Positions 1-4,949 are shown, numbered from the stretch's first letter. The stretch is 23,871 nucleotides of DNA from a virus (IMGVR_UViG_3300021424_000233:1-23871); one strand, 5' to 3'. Numbers and translations are program-made. Notes: generated by a model from the letters alone, not told the origin.

Positions 1-2
1 GT

Positions 3-251
3 GAATATGACTTTACTTTTGAGAGTGGTAAAAAATATCACAAAGTTATCATGAGCATTGACAATGGTGGCAGACTGCCCAACTCTCGTAGTGTGCATTG
101 CTTCATTGACAAGAAGACTGGTGAAGTCTACAAGTCTGCATCTTGGAAGTCTCCTGCTAAAGGTGTACGTTTCGACCTGCGTAATATCAAGCAACGTGAA
201 TGGTTGTTTGCACATGCAGACTGGGCAGGTGGTTATCTCTACTATCGCTGA
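3..251 (+). CDS. Conserved small cyanophage protein, 5' end cut off by the window
   Basis: The frame is open from base 3 with no start codon that must be the true one, and it ends with TGA at 249-251, so the left part of the gene lies outside the window. The visible 82 residues include the stretches RSVHCFIDKKTGEVYKSASW and PAKGVRFDLR. From memory, proteins with this wording (a DKKTGEVYK-[SA]-ASWK-x-PAKG core) are common short hypothetical proteins of cyanomyoviruses; no function is known to me. An internal ATG at 51 could be a start, but the coding character (EYDFTFESGKKYHK) continues upstream of it, so I treat the gene as truncated. Confidence 0.8.
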   Translation, partial: EYDFTFESGKKYHKVIMSIDNGGRLPNSRSVHCFIDKKTGEVYKSASWKSPAKGVRFDLRNIKQREWLFAHADWAGGYLYYR

Positions 252-315
252 TCATGACTTCTAAAGATAAACTCATCTTTATTTCTTCATTCATTTGGTT
301 TTTGCACTGGGGGCA

Positions 316-789
316 ATGTCTTACATTCAACATTCTGGATACGGTTATCGCAAAGTCCTCTGTGAGAATGTTACCTCTTGGTTTATGAATAAGTTTCTGT
401 CCCGACACAAAGTTGGAGTGGAAATCTTACATCGAGGACTAAATCGAGAAGGTGTTTATGGGTATTGTGATTTCGTGGATGATAATTCTAGGCGTCCACG
501 ACACTTTTTGATTGAATTGAATACTCACCTGGACGAGGAGTTGTATGTAAAAACTCTTTTGCATGAATTGACTCATCTTCGCCAATGGGTGATGGGTTCA
601 CTGCAACTTCGTCGTGGAAAAATGTGTTATTGTAAAGAACCAGTCGAAAAGTACGACTATTGGCATCAACCACACGAAATTGAAGCAAGAGAACAAGAAG
701 AAACACTTTATGAACAATACCTGCAAGAAGTGTGTGGGGTTCGTATCAACAATTCCTTTGTGAGAACAGTCTCCAGGCACCTGTTGTGA
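316..789 (+). CDS. SprT-like zinc metallopeptidase domain protein
   Basis: This 157-residue protein carries the zinc-peptidase signature HELTH at residues 83-87 (two histidine ligands and the catalytic glutamate), preceded by a helix-like YVKTLL. A later HEIEAR segment (residues 120-125), within YWHQPHEIEAREQEE, offers a glutamate or histidine that could be the third metal ligand. The layout resembles SprT/DUF45-like minigluzincins; related proteins occur in cyanomyoviruses. SprT/SPRTN relatives cleave proteins crosslinked to DNA, but the substrate here is unknown. I chose ATG 316 because GGGGG lies 5-9 bases upstream; a TTG at 295 is the only in-frame alternative of note. The stop codon overlaps the first arm of the repeated promoter element at 785. 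Confidence 0.88.
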   Translation: MSYIQHSGYGYRKVLCENVTSWFMNKFLSRHKVGVEILHRGLNREGVYGYCDFVDDNSRRPRHFLIELNTHLDEELYVKTLLHELTHLRQWVMGSLQLRRGKMCYCKEPVEKYDYWHQPHEIEAREQEETLYEQYLQEVCGVRINNSFVRTVSRHLL

Positions 790-842
790 CAGTTGAAAAG
801 GTGGCACAAGGTATGAGCACAGTGCTCAAAACCGTGTATTCT
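785..842 (+). promoter_or_regulatory. Repeated promoter-like element, copy 1
   Basis: TGTGACA (785-791) and TGGCACA (802-808) form an imperfect inverted repeat with starts 17 bases apart. A perfect 13-base palindrome GAGCACAGTGCTC lies at 815-827. The -10-like TATTCT lies at 837-842. No TTGACA-like -35 box is present at 17-base spacing (TGAGCA sits there), which fits a promoter needing an activator. It overlaps the end of the peptidase gene and stands 24 bases before the start codon at 867. Three other copies have the same internal distances. Confidence 0.7.
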
Positions 843-874
843 ATAGAAGTTCAAGGGATTTCACCCATGACTGA
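833..874 (+). repeat. Perfect 42-base direct repeat, unit 1 (-10 box, leader, start codon)
   Basis: These 42 bases are identical to 1557-1598. The unit spans the TATTCT box, the 5' leader with AAGGG, and the first codons ATG ACT plus two bases of a third. The flanking bases and the downstream proteins differ, so the unit looks like a duplicated expression cassette front. Confidence 0.9.
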
Positions 875-1130
875 GTTTCCCACACTACAATCCAAGGACG
901 GCACAATGCTCGTAGGATTTTATCCTGTTCAGACGCCATTCGGTGACATTTCAGAAGAGTGGTGCCTACAAATCTTGTCTTGGAAAGGTATCGATCAGAT
1001 CAGCAAAAAGTATCTGAATCGTGTTGAAAAGTCTCTCGCTATTCGTGACAGACTCGCACATGATTACATCCTGACTGGTGACAATCAAGATTTCCCCCAA
1101 CTTGGCAATCCTTTCTACGGTGCAGTCTGA
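867..1130 (+). CDS. Small protein of unknown function, first gene after element copy 1
   Basis: The 87-residue product begins MTEFPTLQSKDGTMLVGFYP and ends DFPQLGNPFYGAV. It contains a charged middle part (KKYLNRVEKSLAIRDRLAHD). I see no membrane segment or catalytic motif and do not recognise a function. The start at 867 is preceded by AAGGG (853-857) with 9 bases of spacing and lies downstream of the predicted transcription start, near 849. An upstream in-frame ATG (813) lies inside the promoter element and is less likely. The stop TGA at 1128-1130 overlaps the next gene's ATG by one base, suggesting translational coupling. Confidence 0.72.
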   Translation: MTEFPTLQSKDGTMLVGFYPVQTPFGDISEEWCLQILSWKGIDQISKKYLNRVEKSLAIRDRLAHDYILTGDNQDFPQLGNPFYGAV

Positions 1131-1330
1131 TGCAATTCCAAGTGACTGCCATTGAGTATGATTTCACTGGCGCTGAGGATGAGATTACAGATGCTGAGAT
1201 GAATGACATCATTGATGATACAATAGGACACATCTGGGAGGCAGATGATGAAGATGATCTCATTGAAGAGATCACTTCATGGACTGGTTGGTGTATTAAA
1301 TCGATTGATTATCGTCATGTGTTGGTTTAA
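1130..1330 (+). CDS. Conserved acidic small cyanophage protein
   Basis: This 66-residue protein has a strongly acidic centre (WEADDEDDLIEEI) and a C-terminal TGWCIKSIDYRHVL. I recognise the combination FQVTAIE at the start, ADDEDDLIEEIT in the middle and GWCIKSIDY at the end from memory as a widespread cyanomyovirus hypothetical family. No function is known. It overlaps the previous gene by one base (TGATG), so it is probably co-transcribed and coupled with it from element copy 1. Confidence 0.85.
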   Translation: MQFQVTAIEYDFTGAEDEITDAEMNDIIDDTIGHIWEADDEDDLIEEITSWTGWCIKSIDYRHVLV

Positions 1331-1333
1331 TCA

Positions 1334-1483
1334 ATGAAACGCAAATCTCTGACTTTTAAGAAACTCAATTCCATGAAAGTTCTCACACTTGTCTTCATTG
1401 TAGCACTGTTTCTTTCACCCTCTGTTCGATCATTGACTGCGAACACTTTACACACTGTTGCTGACATTATCCAACCCCAATGA
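1334..1483 (+). CDS. Small predicted membrane or secreted peptide
   Basis: The 49-residue product has a basic start (MKRKSLTFKK) followed by a hydrophobic run of about 15 residues (residues 16-30, VLTLVFIVALFLSPS) and a short polar tail ending DIIQPQ. This is the shape of a single transmembrane helix or uncleaved signal anchor. Small proteins with a hydrophobic core and a TANTL-x-TVAD-like tail are familiar to me from cyanophages, without known role. A second Met at residue 14 could also serve as start. It follows the previous gene by three bases. Confidence 0.72.
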   Translation: MKRKSLTFKKLNSMKVLTLVFIVALFLSPSVRSLTANTLHTVADIIQPQ

Positions 1484-1524
1484 TTGAAACTGATTATCAC
1501 ATGGAAGATGTGACACCTGACTAA
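1480..1524 (+). CDS. Possible 14-residue micro-ORF
   Basis: An ATG at 1480 overlaps the stop of the previous gene in the ATGA manner and opens a frame encoding MIETDYHMEDVTPD. The first arm of element copy 2 (TGTGACA, 1509-1515) lies inside it. The overlap style matches the other genes here, but the product is too short to judge. It may be chance or a translated leader. Confidence 0.25.
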   Translation: MIETDYHMEDVTPD

Positions 1525-1566
1525 GTGGCACAGTAAATCTCCACGGCACCCAGATTCGTGTATTCT
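1509..1566 (+). promoter_or_regulatory. Repeated promoter-like element, copy 2
   Basis: TGTGACA (1509-1515), TGGCACA (1526-1532) and TATTCT (1561-1566) have exactly the distances seen in the other copies. The palindrome found in copy 1 is degenerate here (CTCCACGGCACCC). From 1557 on, the sequence is identical to copy 1 through the start codon of the following gene. Its position between two gene groups supports a promoter role. Confidence 0.7.
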
Positions 1567-1598
1567 ATAGAAGTTCAAGGGATTTCACCCATGACTGA
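1557..1598 (+). repeat. Perfect 42-base direct repeat, unit 2 (-10 box, leader, start codon)
   Basis: This is the second unit of the repeat at 833-874, with no mismatch. It gives the gene at 1591 the same leader and the same first two codons as the gene at 867, 724 bases upstream. Confidence 0.9.
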
Positions 1599-1863
1599 CA
1601 CACACATTCTCATCAATTTGGGGCGTCGTCATCACTTCAATGTGCTTGATGTTGAGATTATCAAAGAGACTGAAAAAGCAATTCAGTTTCGATCAGTATT
1701 CAACACACATCATACACTTTGGATGCCAAAGAAAGCACTTCGTGAATGTAACGAAGTTCCTGGTTTGTTTAATCTTCAATCATGGTTCCGATTTGATGAA
1801 TGGGGTGCTAAGTTTCTTGGGCACAACATGCGTCACACAATGTCAACAACCTGGATTCGTTGA
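1591..1863 (+). CDS. Conserved small protein of unknown function, first gene after element copy 2
   Basis: The 90-residue product starts MTDTHILINLGRRHHFNVLD, has a KETEKAIQF stretch and a tryptophan-rich second half (LWMPKKAL, LQSWFRFDEWG). The ILINLGRR-HxFNVLDVEI opening seems familiar from cyanophages, but I cannot name a function. The start is fixed by the shared leader: AAGGG at 1577-1581 with 9-base spacing, identical to the gene at 867. It is followed after seven bases by the gene at 1871. Confidence 0.82.
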   Translation: MTDTHILINLGRRHHFNVLDVEIIKETEKAIQFRSVFNTHHTLWMPKKALRECNEVPGLFNLQSWFRFDEWGAKFLGHNMRHTMSTTWIR

Positions 1864-1870
1864 GGTTATC

Positions 1871-2059
1871 ATGAACACTGCATTTGTCACACCAAAGAGT
1901 AAGAAAGCACGCAACAGATTCTGTAATCTAATGGAATCAGAATCTGAGTGTATTGTTGAACAAAACAAAGGCAATCGTGTCTTTCTTCGTTCACTCAATG
2001 GCAAAAACTTTTTCTGGGTAAATCTACACAACGATTCTGATTGGGAGGTTGAGTTCTAA
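1871..2059 (+). CDS. Conserved small basic protein
   Basis: The 62-residue product has a basic N-terminal part (TPKSKKARNRFCNLM) and a C-terminal part with FFWVNLHNDSDWEVEF. I recognise this TAFVTPK-x-KKARNR ... HNDSDWxVEF type as a recurring cyanomyovirus hypothetical protein. Its role is unknown. GAGGT at 1862-1866 provides a ribosome binding site. The stop TAA (2057-2059) overlaps the next ATG by one base. Confidence 0.85.
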   Translation: MNTAFVTPKSKKARNRFCNLMESESECIVEQNKGNRVFLRSLNGKNFFWVNLHNDSDWEVEF

Positions 2060-2223
2060 TGAACACTTCTACAATTTCACTCACTTTTGATAAAACATCT
2101 GTCAATCCTGTGATGTTGGAGCAAGCACTTTATCAGTTGTTTGATCTTCTGAAGATTGAGATTTTAGAAAGTGAAGTCACCAATGTCACACCAGAAGAAA
2201 ATGCACAAGTATTTGGTGGTTGA
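2059..2223 (+). CDS. Small protein of unknown function
   Basis: This 54-residue product is coupled to the previous gene by a TAATG overlap. It opens with MNTSTISLTFDKTSVNPVML and holds a likely amphipathic helix (EQALYQLFDLLKIEILE). No motif suggests a function. Confidence comes from the tight packing on both sides (the next ATG follows its stop by one base). Confidence 0.72.
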   Translation: MNTSTISLTFDKTSVNPVMLEQALYQLFDLLKIEILESEVTNVTPEENAQVFGG

Positions 2224-2224
2224 A

Positions 2225-2401
2225 ATGACACAAACACAACTGCTTCGTTGTATTGAACAACAACTGGACAATTTACAATCAATCAATCAAATGTGTTTTG
2301 ATTATTGGATGAGTGAATTGTGTGATGAGAATGATGAACTGATTGCAGAAAAGTGTAGTGCTGATGTTCTCTCTCAGATTGAACGAGATGTGTATGATTA
2401 A
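2225..2401 (+). CDS. Small acidic protein of unknown function
   Basis: The 58-residue product begins MTQTQLLRCIEQQLDNL and ends SQIERDVYD. It is glutamine- and acid-rich and probably helical. An in-frame ATG at 2171 would lie well inside the previous gene, so I chose 2225, one base after that gene's stop. Function not recognised. Confidence 0.75.
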   Translation: MTQTQLLRCIEQQLDNLQSINQMCFDYWMSELCDENDELIAEKCSADVLSQIERDVYD

Positions 2402-2470
2402 CTGAAGTAATTTGTCCTGAGTTATGACATTAAACTGATTCATCTGTTCTCTACTTTTTCTTTTCTGATT

Positions 2471-2569
2471 ATGACCCGTTCGATGATTCTTGCACTTCTT
2501 GCACAAGGTAACACTGGCAATGAGATTCTGCAGATTCTTGATACCATCGTGGAGGAAGTGAAAGGTTAA
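2471..2569 (+). CDS. Conserved cyanophage micro-protein with TGNEIL motif
   Basis: The 32-residue product, starting MTRSMILALLAQGNTGNEIL and ending LDTIVEEVKG, has the LAQGNTGNEILxILDxI wording that I know from very small cyanophage proteins and from some host small proteins. It is likely one helix-turn-helix-like hairpin. Role unknown. It is the last gene before the terminator at 2575. Confidence 0.75.
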   Translation: MTRSMILALLAQGNTGNEILQILDTIVEEVKG

Positions 2570-2574
2570 TGAAT

Positions 2575-2603
2575 AAGGAGGAGTATCACAACTCCTCCTT
2601 TTT
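2575..2603 (+). terminator. Rho-independent terminator
   Basis: A 10-base stem AAGGAGGAGT (2575-2584) and ACTCCTCCTT (2591-2600) with a 6-base loop continues into further T residues. It lies five bases after the stop at 2567-2569 and just before element copy 3, so it closes the transcription unit begun at copy 2. Confidence 0.9.
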
Positions 2604-2614
2604 AGTTGATACCA

Positions 2615-2672
2615 TGTGCCAATAAATGTAGTGGCACAATCAATGAGCACAGTGCTTAAAATCGTGTATTCT
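2615..2672 (+). promoter_or_regulatory. Repeated promoter-like element, copy 3
   Basis: TGTGCCA (2615-2621) and TGGCACA (2632-2638) are perfect inverted arms with starts 17 bases apart. A near-palindrome GAGCACAGTGCTT lies at 2645-2657 and TATTCT at 2667-2672. It sits directly after a terminator and 27 bases before the next start codon, which is the position expected for a promoter. Confidence 0.75.
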
Positions 2673-2699
2673 ATAAAAGTCGAAAACAACACAACCGAC

Positions 2700-2879
2700 A
2701 TGTTTGCTGTTCTTCCCACTTCCACTGATTTCTGCAAAGATGATGCAGAATGGTACACTGATTTGGAACATGCTTATGATGTAGCATTTGACTGGAGCGT
2801 AGATCTTCATGGAGATCGTGTTAATGTCTATGAAGTTCGTGGTGGTAAGTTCATTAAACTGACTGAGGTGTTTGCATGA
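2700..2879 (+). CDS. Conserved small protein, first gene after element copy 3
   Basis: The 59-residue product starts MFAVLPTSTDF and contains AYDVAFDWSVDLHGDRVNVY followed by EVRGGKFIKLTEVFA. The YDxAFD ... HGxRVNVYEVRGGK wording is familiar from small cyanomyovirus proteins of unknown role. I chose ATG 2700 because an upstream in-frame ATG (2643) lies inside the promoter element, before the predicted transcription start. The stop overlaps the next gene by four bases (ATGA). Confidence 0.8.
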   Translation: MFAVLPTSTDFCKDDAEWYTDLEHAYDVAFDWSVDLHGDRVNVYEVRGGKFIKLTEVFA

Positions 2880-3037
2880 AGAACTATCGTATTCGAGTTG
2901 AAACCTACGACGGATGTGTGACTGTTTGGTATGAGAAATCAAAAGCAATTCGTGCTTGTGATTTTATCTCCAATCGTGTCTACAATCAACTCTGTGGATT
3001 AAACATTAAAGAGATTTCTGTGACTCCTTCCGTATGA
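2876..3037 (+). CDS. Small protein of unknown function
   Basis: The 53-residue product begins MKNYRIRVETYDGCVTVWYE and ends KEISVTPSV. It has alternating hydrophobic residues suggesting a small beta-rich fold, and three cysteines that do not form a recognisable metal motif. ATGA overlaps on both sides tie it into the copy 3 transcription unit. Confidence 0.76.
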   Translation: MKNYRIRVETYDGCVTVWYEKSKAIRACDFISNRVYNQLCGLNIKEISVTPSV

Positions 3038-3207
3038 ACAACACCGACATTCTTTCCGTCCGTGAACAAATCCAAGAGGACATCGACTGTATCATCGAAG
3101 GTTTCTTTTATGATACTTGGGGCGATGAATACAACGAAGACAAGAACGAATTAGTTCGCGTCCTTTGTGATTCCGTCTGCAACAACTTCACTAAACTTCT
3201 GAACTGA
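3034..3207 (+). CDS. Small acidic protein of unknown function
   Basis: The 57-residue product begins MNNTDILSVREQIQEDIDCI and ends CNNFTKLLN. It is acidic (EYNEDKNEL) and probably helical. Proteins with an IxxxREQIQxDID start occur in cyanophages as I remember them. It starts in the ATGA overlap with the preceding gene. Confidence 0.77.
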   Translation: MNNTDILSVREQIQEDIDCIIEGFFYDTWGDEYNEDKNELVRVLCDSVCNNFTKLLN

Positions 3208-3218
3208 ATTAAAATAGT

Positions 3219-3398
3219 ATGAAAACCCAACTCCAACAAGATTGCCTCTCCCTTGCAGAACAAATCGCTGATGAAATCAATGGTAATTTGTTCTATGTTC
3301 CTGATGAAGATGTAGATCAACTGTTATCTCAACTCACTGAAGATAATGTAGAAGAGATTGCATCTGAACTTGCGAACTTAGCGCATTGGTATAACTGA
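3219..3398 (+). CDS. Small acidic helical protein of unknown function
   Basis: The 59-residue product begins MKTQLQQDCLSLAEQIADEI and ends LANLAHWYN, with an acidic middle (VPDEDVDQLL, TEDNVEEIASEL). I find no functional motif. Eleven bases separate it from the previous gene and no strong ribosome binding site is visible. Confidence 0.7.
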   Translation: MKTQLQQDCLSLAEQIADEINGNLFYVPDEDVDQLLSQLTEDNVEEIASELANLAHWYN

Positions 3399-3436
3399 AT
3401 CTTTCCTCTTAACTAACACTCAAACACTGAAACATC

Positions 3437-3616
3437 ATGAACCGTCAAGAACTTCTGGAAGCATACGTTGATCGTTTGCTTGAGAACATGTCCACCAAAG
3501 ATTTGATGCGTATTGTAGGCGATCAGATCGAAGAAAACCTCTCTGGTTATAGCGATGAGGAACTGATTGCAGAGGTTTCAGAATACTATCCCGAACTGAT
3601 TGAGGAGACTAACTGA
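3437..3616 (+). CDS. Conserved small acidic protein
   Basis: The 59-residue product begins MNRQELLEAYVDRLLENMST and ends EVSEYYPELIEETN. The pattern ELLxxYVxxxLExM ... YSDEELIxEVxEYYPEL matches a small cyanomyovirus family I recall; no function is known. The stop overlaps the next ATG by one base (TGATG). Confidence 0.82.
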   Translation: MNRQELLEAYVDRLLENMSTKDLMRIVGDQIEENLSGYSDEELIAEVSEYYPELIEETN

Positions 3617-3744
3617 TGTTCACGATTCGCTACTTCACACCGTATCAGCAACAGTGGAGAACACAAAGTTTCTCTACACTTGATGAAGCAAATCGAATGA
3701 TAGATTTCTATCGTTCTTGTGGTTCACCTGCATCTCTAGTTTGA
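3616..3744 (+). CDS. Conserved micro-protein
   Basis: The 42-residue product begins MFTIRYFTPYQQQWRTQSFS and ends YRSCGSPASLV. The YTIRYFTP ... EAxRMIxFYRSCG wording is typical of a very small cyanophage protein family as I recall it. It is translationally coupled to the previous gene by a one-base overlap. Role unknown. Confidence 0.82.
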   Translation: MFTIRYFTPYQQQWRTQSFSTLDEANRMIDFYRSCGSPASLV

Positions 3745-3751
3745 TACACAA

Positions 3752-3928
3752 ATGAGAACACATTGCATTGCATCAAACATTCAATCTAAACAGTATGAAT
3801 GGTTCGTTTATGAAAACAATCGTCTCTGGAAGTATAATCAAACACCTTTATCTTTTACAGCAGTGGAGTTAGCAGGATGGTATGGTGAAAGGTATAGTGA
3901 AGAGGTGAATGTACCAGTGATTGATTAA
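3752..3928 (+). CDS. Small protein of unknown function, last of the array
   Basis: The 58-residue product begins MRTHCIASNIQSKQYEWFVY and ends EEVNVPVID. It is rich in aromatic residues (WFVYENNRLWKY). No motif is recognised and no clear ribosome binding site is present. It lies between the gene ending at 3744 and the terminator at 3937, which supports it being the last gene of the unit. Confidence 0.66.
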   Translation: MRTHCIASNIQSKQYEWFVYENNRLWKYNQTPLSFTAVELAGWYGERYSEEVNVPVID

Positions 3929-3936
3929 CATTTAAC

Positions 3937-3961
3937 AAGGGGTGATTACAACCCCTTTTTT
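3937..3961 (+). terminator. Rho-independent terminator
   Basis: AAGGGGT (3937-3943), loop GATTACA, ACCCCTT (3951-3957), then four more T residues. It follows the stop at 3926-3928 and closes the small-gene array before a gene-free stretch. Confidence 0.92.
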
Positions 3962-4256
3962 AATGCTTTTTGAGTGATTTATGATTAAAAATGTATTAAA
4001 ATCAATTAAAAATGTATTATTAAATATAAACGTGCTTTTGTAATCATTCTCAATAAGTGTTAGTAATTGAGAATCAATTAGGTGTATTGTTGAGAATTAG
4101 GGGTGCATTTATAGTCAATTAAATGTATCTGGGAGTCGTTATCTTTGCGTGCATTGTATCATCACGCCGCCAAAATGTCAAGTCCCCCAGCGTCACAAAA
4201 TCCCCACAATCCTGTCACAAAAATCCACCAACCGCACATAAATACTCTCCAGGACG
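3962..4256. other. Gene-free stretch with repeats; no coding region seen
   Basis: The first part (to about 4120) is very AT-rich and contains ATTAAAAATGTATTA twice, plus a hairpin of ATTCTCAAT (4046-4054) and ATTGAGAAT (4066-4074), with a third TTGAGAAT at 4090-4097. The second part (about 4150-4250) is poor in G on this strand and holds GTCACAAAATCC (4192-4203) and GTCACAAAAATCC (4214-4226), 22 bases apart. I see no tRNA and no credible reading frame. It could be regulatory, a recombination junction or a replication-related site; the sequence alone does not decide. Confidence 0.6.
4046..4074. repeat. Inverted repeat ATTCTCAAT / ATTGAGAAT
   Basis: Two perfect 9-base arms are separated by 11 bases, with a further same-sense half site TTGAGAAT at 4090-4097. 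There is no T-run after the stem, so it is not a standard terminator. It may be a binding site for a dimeric protein. Confidence 0.6.
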
Positions 4257-4285
4257 TTGACAATAATTCCCAGGTATCTTAGACT
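4257..4285 (+). promoter_or_regulatory. Sigma70-type promoter
   Basis: A consensus -35 TTGACA (4257-4262), a 17-base spacer and TAGACT (4280-4285) as -10 lie just before the gene at 4313. The leader would be about 20 bases and carries AAGGAG. This is a host-type early promoter unlike the repeated TATTCT elements. Confidence 0.65.
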
Positions 4286-4312
4286 ATCCAAAGAACACCA
4301 AGGAGCGCACTT

Positions 4313-4486
4313 ATGTCAGTTGCCTATTCACAAGCACAGAAAGTACGTTATAGAATCACCCTAGACATTTCTGCGTTTCCTGACTTCGATCCACACCAAA
4401 TTGACTGGGAGAAGTTATTCAAACTGGAACCTGCAGAAAAGTGTGAAGCATACGTGGAAGACTTAAGTACACCTGATAGATGGTAA
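4313..4486 (+). CDS. Conserved small cyanophage protein
   Basis: The 57-residue product begins MSVAYSQAQKVRYRITLDIS and contains FPDFDPHQIDWEKLFKLE and AYVEDL. The YSQxQKVRYRxTLD ... DFDPHQIDW wording is one I recognise from cyanomyoviruses, function unknown. It has a strong ribosome binding site AAGGAG (4300-4305) seven bases before the ATG, and its own sigma70-type promoter. It stands alone, between the gene-free stretch and element copy 4. Confidence 0.87.
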   Translation: MSVAYSQAQKVRYRITLDISAFPDFDPHQIDWEKLFKLEPAEKCEAYVEDLSTPDRW

Positions 4487-4509
4487 GTTGCGTCTGATTG
4501 TTTATACGA

Positions 4510-4567
4510 TGTGCCACAAGTATTAGTGGCACAATAAAAGAGCACAGCACTCTAGATCTGGTATTCT
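4510..4567 (+). promoter_or_regulatory. Repeated promoter-like element, copy 4
   Basis: TGTGCCA (4510-4516) and TGGCACA (4527-4533) are perfect inverted arms; with neighbouring bases the stem is 8 bases (TGTGCCAC/GTGGCACA). GAGCACAGCACTC lies at 4540-4552 and TATTCT at 4562-4567, all at the same distances as in the other copies. Downstream of the -10 box it diverges from the other three. It precedes the gene at 4620. Confidence 0.72.
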
Positions 4568-4619
4568 ACTCTTGTTGGTGAGGGATTCATCAACACAAAC
4601 ACCACCACACTTTCCTCCA

Positions 4620-4937
4620 ATGCGTATCATCGAAGAACAGATGAACACTGCAATCAATGAGTGTATTGATTGGAAGAATAGCAACACTTCAGTGATGTAT
4701 TCTCCCGAACGTAATGCTTCCTATGTGTATCTGCACGGCAATCACATTGCTACCATTGGTGATACCTTTGTTGAACTTTATACCTGTGGGTATTATACAA
4801 ACACCACCAAGTCTCGCCTCAATGCTATACTTGCAGATCATGGAAATGGTGCCCGTGTTTATCAGAAACGTGGTGAGTGGTTTGTGAGTGATAGTGGCAA
4901 CACAGTTCCGTTCACTGAAGGTATGGTGCTTAATTGA
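4620..4937 (+). CDS. Conserved cyanophage protein of unknown function, after element copy 4
   Basis: The 105-residue product begins MRIIEEQMNTAINECIDWKN and contains YVYLHGNHIATIGD, TTKSRLNAIL and KRGEWFVSDSGNTVPFTEGM. I recognise the YLHGNxIAxxGD ... NTTKSRLNAL ... GEWFVS layout from cyanomyoviruses; no function is known. ATG 4620 is preferred because the frame upstream (from TTG 4572) runs into the predicted promoter and has no good ribosome binding site. A Met at residue 8 (ATG 4641) is an alternative start. Confidence 0.86.
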   Translation: MRIIEEQMNTAINECIDWKNSNTSVMYSPERNASYVYLHGNHIATIGDTFVELYTCGYYTNTTKSRLNAILADHGNGARVYQKRGEWFVSDSGNTVPFTEGMVLN

Positions 4938-4949
4938 TACGAACTGCGT

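Noticed and set aside
254-388. A + strand frame encoding a 44-residue, partly hydrophobic peptide starting at ATG 254.
   Set aside because: It overlaps the start of the well-supported SprT-like gene in another frame, and its second half has no coherent protein character. The better reading is the peptidase frame from 316.
813-866. Upstream in-frame ATGs giving MSTVLKTVYSIEV before the gene at 867 and MSTVLKIVYSIKV before the gene at 2700.
   Set aside because: The similarity is explained by the shared promoter element. Copy 2 has no ATG at that place and copy 4 diverges, so the block is not consistently coding. These starts would also lie upstream of the predicted transcription starts.
2279-2758. 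A minus-strand open frame of 159 codons.
   Set aside because: It runs across a strong terminator, a promoter-like element and three small + strand genes, and its product is an unstructured mix. It is a shadow frame.
3962-4256. A CRISPR-like array or tRNA in the gene-free stretch.
   Set aside because: The repeats are short, few and irregularly spaced, and no cloverleaf with a T-arm-like GTTCRA segment is visible.
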